Source: an uncultured Eggerthellaceae bacterium (GTDB lineage Bacteria; Actinomycetota; Coriobacteriia; Coriobacteriales; Eggerthellaceae). Taken from it: a DNA stretch of 16,193 nucleotides. Location: the NCBI GenBank assembly GCA_946631805.1, contig CAMPAJ010000009.1:1-16193 (forward strand). The letters are read 5' to 3'. The notes below the pieces were generated by a model, which saw only the letters and a list, made by a program, of their open reading frames with translations, searched no databases and was not told where the DNA came from. Below, in pieces: positions 15,149-16,193 of this stretch; position 1 is the first letter of the stretch, and every line of letters starts with the position of its first letter. A program made the position numbers and the translations under genes.

Positions 15149-15697
15149 ATGGCCGGATTGATGGATGCATTTGCCGAAGCGCGCGCAAGCAGGCAAAAGC
15201 GATCTCCGCTCGAGGTCGGCCTCAGAACCGGCGGTCTGATTGTGGCGATTGTCATTTGCGTTCTTCTGATCAAGCAGTTCAATCCGAATCAGCTCCTCAT
15301 CCTGCTGTTCCCGATTTTGATTATCGGAATCTTGTTCACCGTCCACACGGTGCGCAACAACTCCCGCAACAAGGCCGATGTAACCGACGAGCACGAGACG
15401 TGCATGCCCATCCTGGACCGCTACAACGAGAAGCGCGACGTCAAACGACTGATGCGCGACTACGACGCATGGTGGGAGGGCGAGCACAGCAACTATACGC
15501 GTATGCATTTCGCCGCGAAAATCATCGAAATTCTGCAGGATAACAAGAGGTACGAACGGGCGCTCAAGGTGCTCTATCAAGTGGCTGGGCTCGATTTGAA
15601 AGGCCGTGACCACTACGACTTCGACAATTACCTGCGCAAGGTCGAGCCCATCCTAAAAGAAGGGTTCGAAAAGCAGCAGAAGCTGCAAAACCGTTAG
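15149..15697 (+). CDS. Two-pass membrane protein with a cytoplasmic C-terminal domain, unknown function
   Basis: The 182-residue protein has a basic N-terminal stretch (RASRQKR) and two hydrophobic segments at about 24-41 and 48-68. The remaining 110 residues are charged and probably helical (MRDYDAWWEGEHSNYTRMHF, then NKRYERALKVLYQVAGLD), somewhat like a TPR-type repeat. I do not recognise a family. The basic N-terminus and short inter-helix turn suggest a hairpin with both ends in the cytoplasm. ATG 15149 is chosen because GGAGGTG lies 5 bases ahead of it; an upstream in-frame ATG at 15131 has no such site and would include it as coding. It lies between the cassette B transporter and methyltransferase. 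Cassette A has no counterpart, so it is a cassette-specific addition. Confidence 0.75.
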   Translation: MAGLMDAFAEARASRQKRSPLEVGLRTGGLIVAIVICVLLIKQFNPNQLLILLFPILIIGILFTVHTVRNNSRNKADVTDEHETCMPILDRYNEKRDVKRLMRDYDAWWEGEHSNYTRMHFAAKIIEILQDNKRYERALKVLYQVAGLDLKGRDHYDFDNYLRKVEPILKEGFEKQQKLQNR

Positions 15698-15717
15698 TTT
15701 GTAATACTCCGTCGTTG

Positions 15718-15812
15718 CGCAATGCACGCAATCACGTTGCTCCATTCTGCTCATACTCGTAGAAGGACGCATTTGGATTTTGGCATCCGAAGGAACATTG
15801 TGCATTACGCAC
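15718..15812. promoter_or_regulatory. GTGCATT-type sites upstream of the last methyltransferase gene
   Basis: GTGCATTACGCAC lies at 15800-15812, a 4-bp-arm dyad (GTGC/GCAC). GTGCATTGCGCA lies on the minus strand at 15716-15727 within a TTGCG…CGCAA dyad (15715-15731). A further GTGCATTTA lies at 15847-15855 in the -35 region. These resemble the dyad at 13332-13347, which suggests one regulator acts at both places. Confidence 0.4.
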
Positions 15813-15845
15813 GATAGCCTGGAGGGCAAACTAAACGCAAAACAC

Positions 15846-15874
15846 AGTGCATTTAACGAGTGCGTCTTTATAAT
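15846..15874 (+). promoter_or_regulatory. Candidate promoter of the last methyltransferase gene
   Basis: A consensus TATAAT lies at 15869-15874. The position 17 bases upstream reads AGTGCA, a poor -35 that overlaps a GTGCATTTA site. A good -10 with a poor -35 overlapping a repeated motif suggests regulated, perhaps activator-dependent transcription. The leader would be about 50 bases. Confidence 0.5.
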
Positions 15875-15931
15875 GAGCGTAAGTTAGAGCAACTGTACTT
15901 CCATAGGGTGATTATGAGAGAAAGGAACTTT

Positions 15932-16193
15932 ATGCTCACACCCCGCGAGAACCTCCTTGAGGTGATGAAGGGCGGCAAGCCCGAGCGCTTCGTGAAGCAG
16001 TACGAAGCCCTGAACATCCCGTTCGCAAACACGGCCACCTACCGCTGGCGCCACAACCCGCGCCCGGGCCAGGTCAACGTGGTCAACAACTGGGGCGTCA
16101 CGGTCTCCTGGGCCGATGGCCAGCCGGGCGCGTTCCCTGTGCACACGCCCGACAAGATCGTGTGCAAGGACATCGAGGAGTGGAAGGACTACG
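15932..16193 (+). CDS. UroD-family methyltransferase, N-terminal part (MT-I, cassette B), cut by window end
   Basis: The first 87 codons are visible and the frame stays open to the window end. The start MLTPRENLLEVMKGGKPERF has the P-R-E-N-(L/M)-L…GG-x-P-(E/D)-(R/W) form common in uroporphyrinogen-decarboxylase-family corrinoid methyltransferases. NVVNNWGVTVSW then corresponds to the substrate-side segment near residue 50-60, and WKDY follows near the end. It starts differently from the cassette A enzyme, so the two are not recent copies. AGAAAGGAA precedes ATG 15932; an in-frame ATG at 15914 would place this site inside the coding region. The zinc-binding motif lies beyond the window, so the catalytic assignment rests on the N-terminus and context. 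Confidence 0.75.
   Translation, partial: MLTPRENLLEVMKGGKPERFVKQYEALNIPFANTATYRWRHNPRPGQVNVVNNWGVTVSWADGQPGAFPVHTPDKIVCKDIEEWKDY

Noticed and set aside
1..16193. Search for CRISPR arrays, tRNA genes, insertion sequences and integrase sites
   Set aside because: No regularly spaced repeats, cloverleaf sequences, transposase motifs or terminal inverted repeats were seen.

Overview
The window looks like a chromosomal segment of a high-GC anaerobic actinobacterium, most likely of the Coriobacteriia/Eggerthellales (Eggerthella, Slackia, Gordonibacter relatives). This is inferred from the gene content (corrinoid methyltransferase parts beside GPH-type MFS transporters and large PucR/CdaR-like regulators) and from GC-rich codon use with AT-rich promoters. 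No rRNA, tRNA, CRISPR array, IS element or phage gene was seen.

Layout. The left part (1-5620) is the corrinoid methyl-transfer core. It holds the C-terminal tail of a pterin-binding (methyltetrahydrofolate:corrinoid) methyltransferase, a RACo-like ferredoxin/ASKHA corrinoid activator (231-1730), a Cys-rich DUF2284 protein (1946-2482), a hydantoinase/oxoprolinase-type ASKHA protein (2505-4541), a 41-residue single-pass membrane protein (4677-4802), and a cobalamin-binding carrier protein (4938-5567) with its own promoter and strong terminator. Intrinsic terminators after the methyltransferase, the hydantoinase-like gene and the carrier divide it into several transcripts.

The right part (5717-16193) is substrate-specific. 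It contains two similar cassettes. Cassette A is PucR-like regulator (minus, 5717-7240) / MFS transporter (7467-8837) / UroD-family methyltransferase (8945-10009). Cassette B is PucR-like regulator (minus, 11658-13178) / MFS transporter (13505-15004) / two-pass membrane protein (15149-15697) / UroD-family methyltransferase (15932 to past the window end). A third transporter (10134-11645), paralogous to the one in cassette B, lies between them.

How it may work together (inference): transporters import a methylated compound, a Zn-dependent UroD-type methyltransferase (MT-I) moves the methyl group to Co(I) of the carrier protein, the pterin-dependent methyltransferase (MT-II) passes it to tetrahydrofolate, and the RACo-like protein reactivates carrier that has oxidised to Co(II). 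These are the four parts of the O-demethylase systems known from acetogens. Here they sit with two extra conserved genes (DUF2284 and a lone HyuA-like ATPase) and two regulated substrate modules that appear to share one core. The substrate cannot be read from the sequence. The intergenic regions carry notable structure: a perfect 22-bp palindrome before the first regulator, recurring GTGCATT-type sites, a shared element before both divergent genes of cassette B, and an 11-bp leader hairpin.
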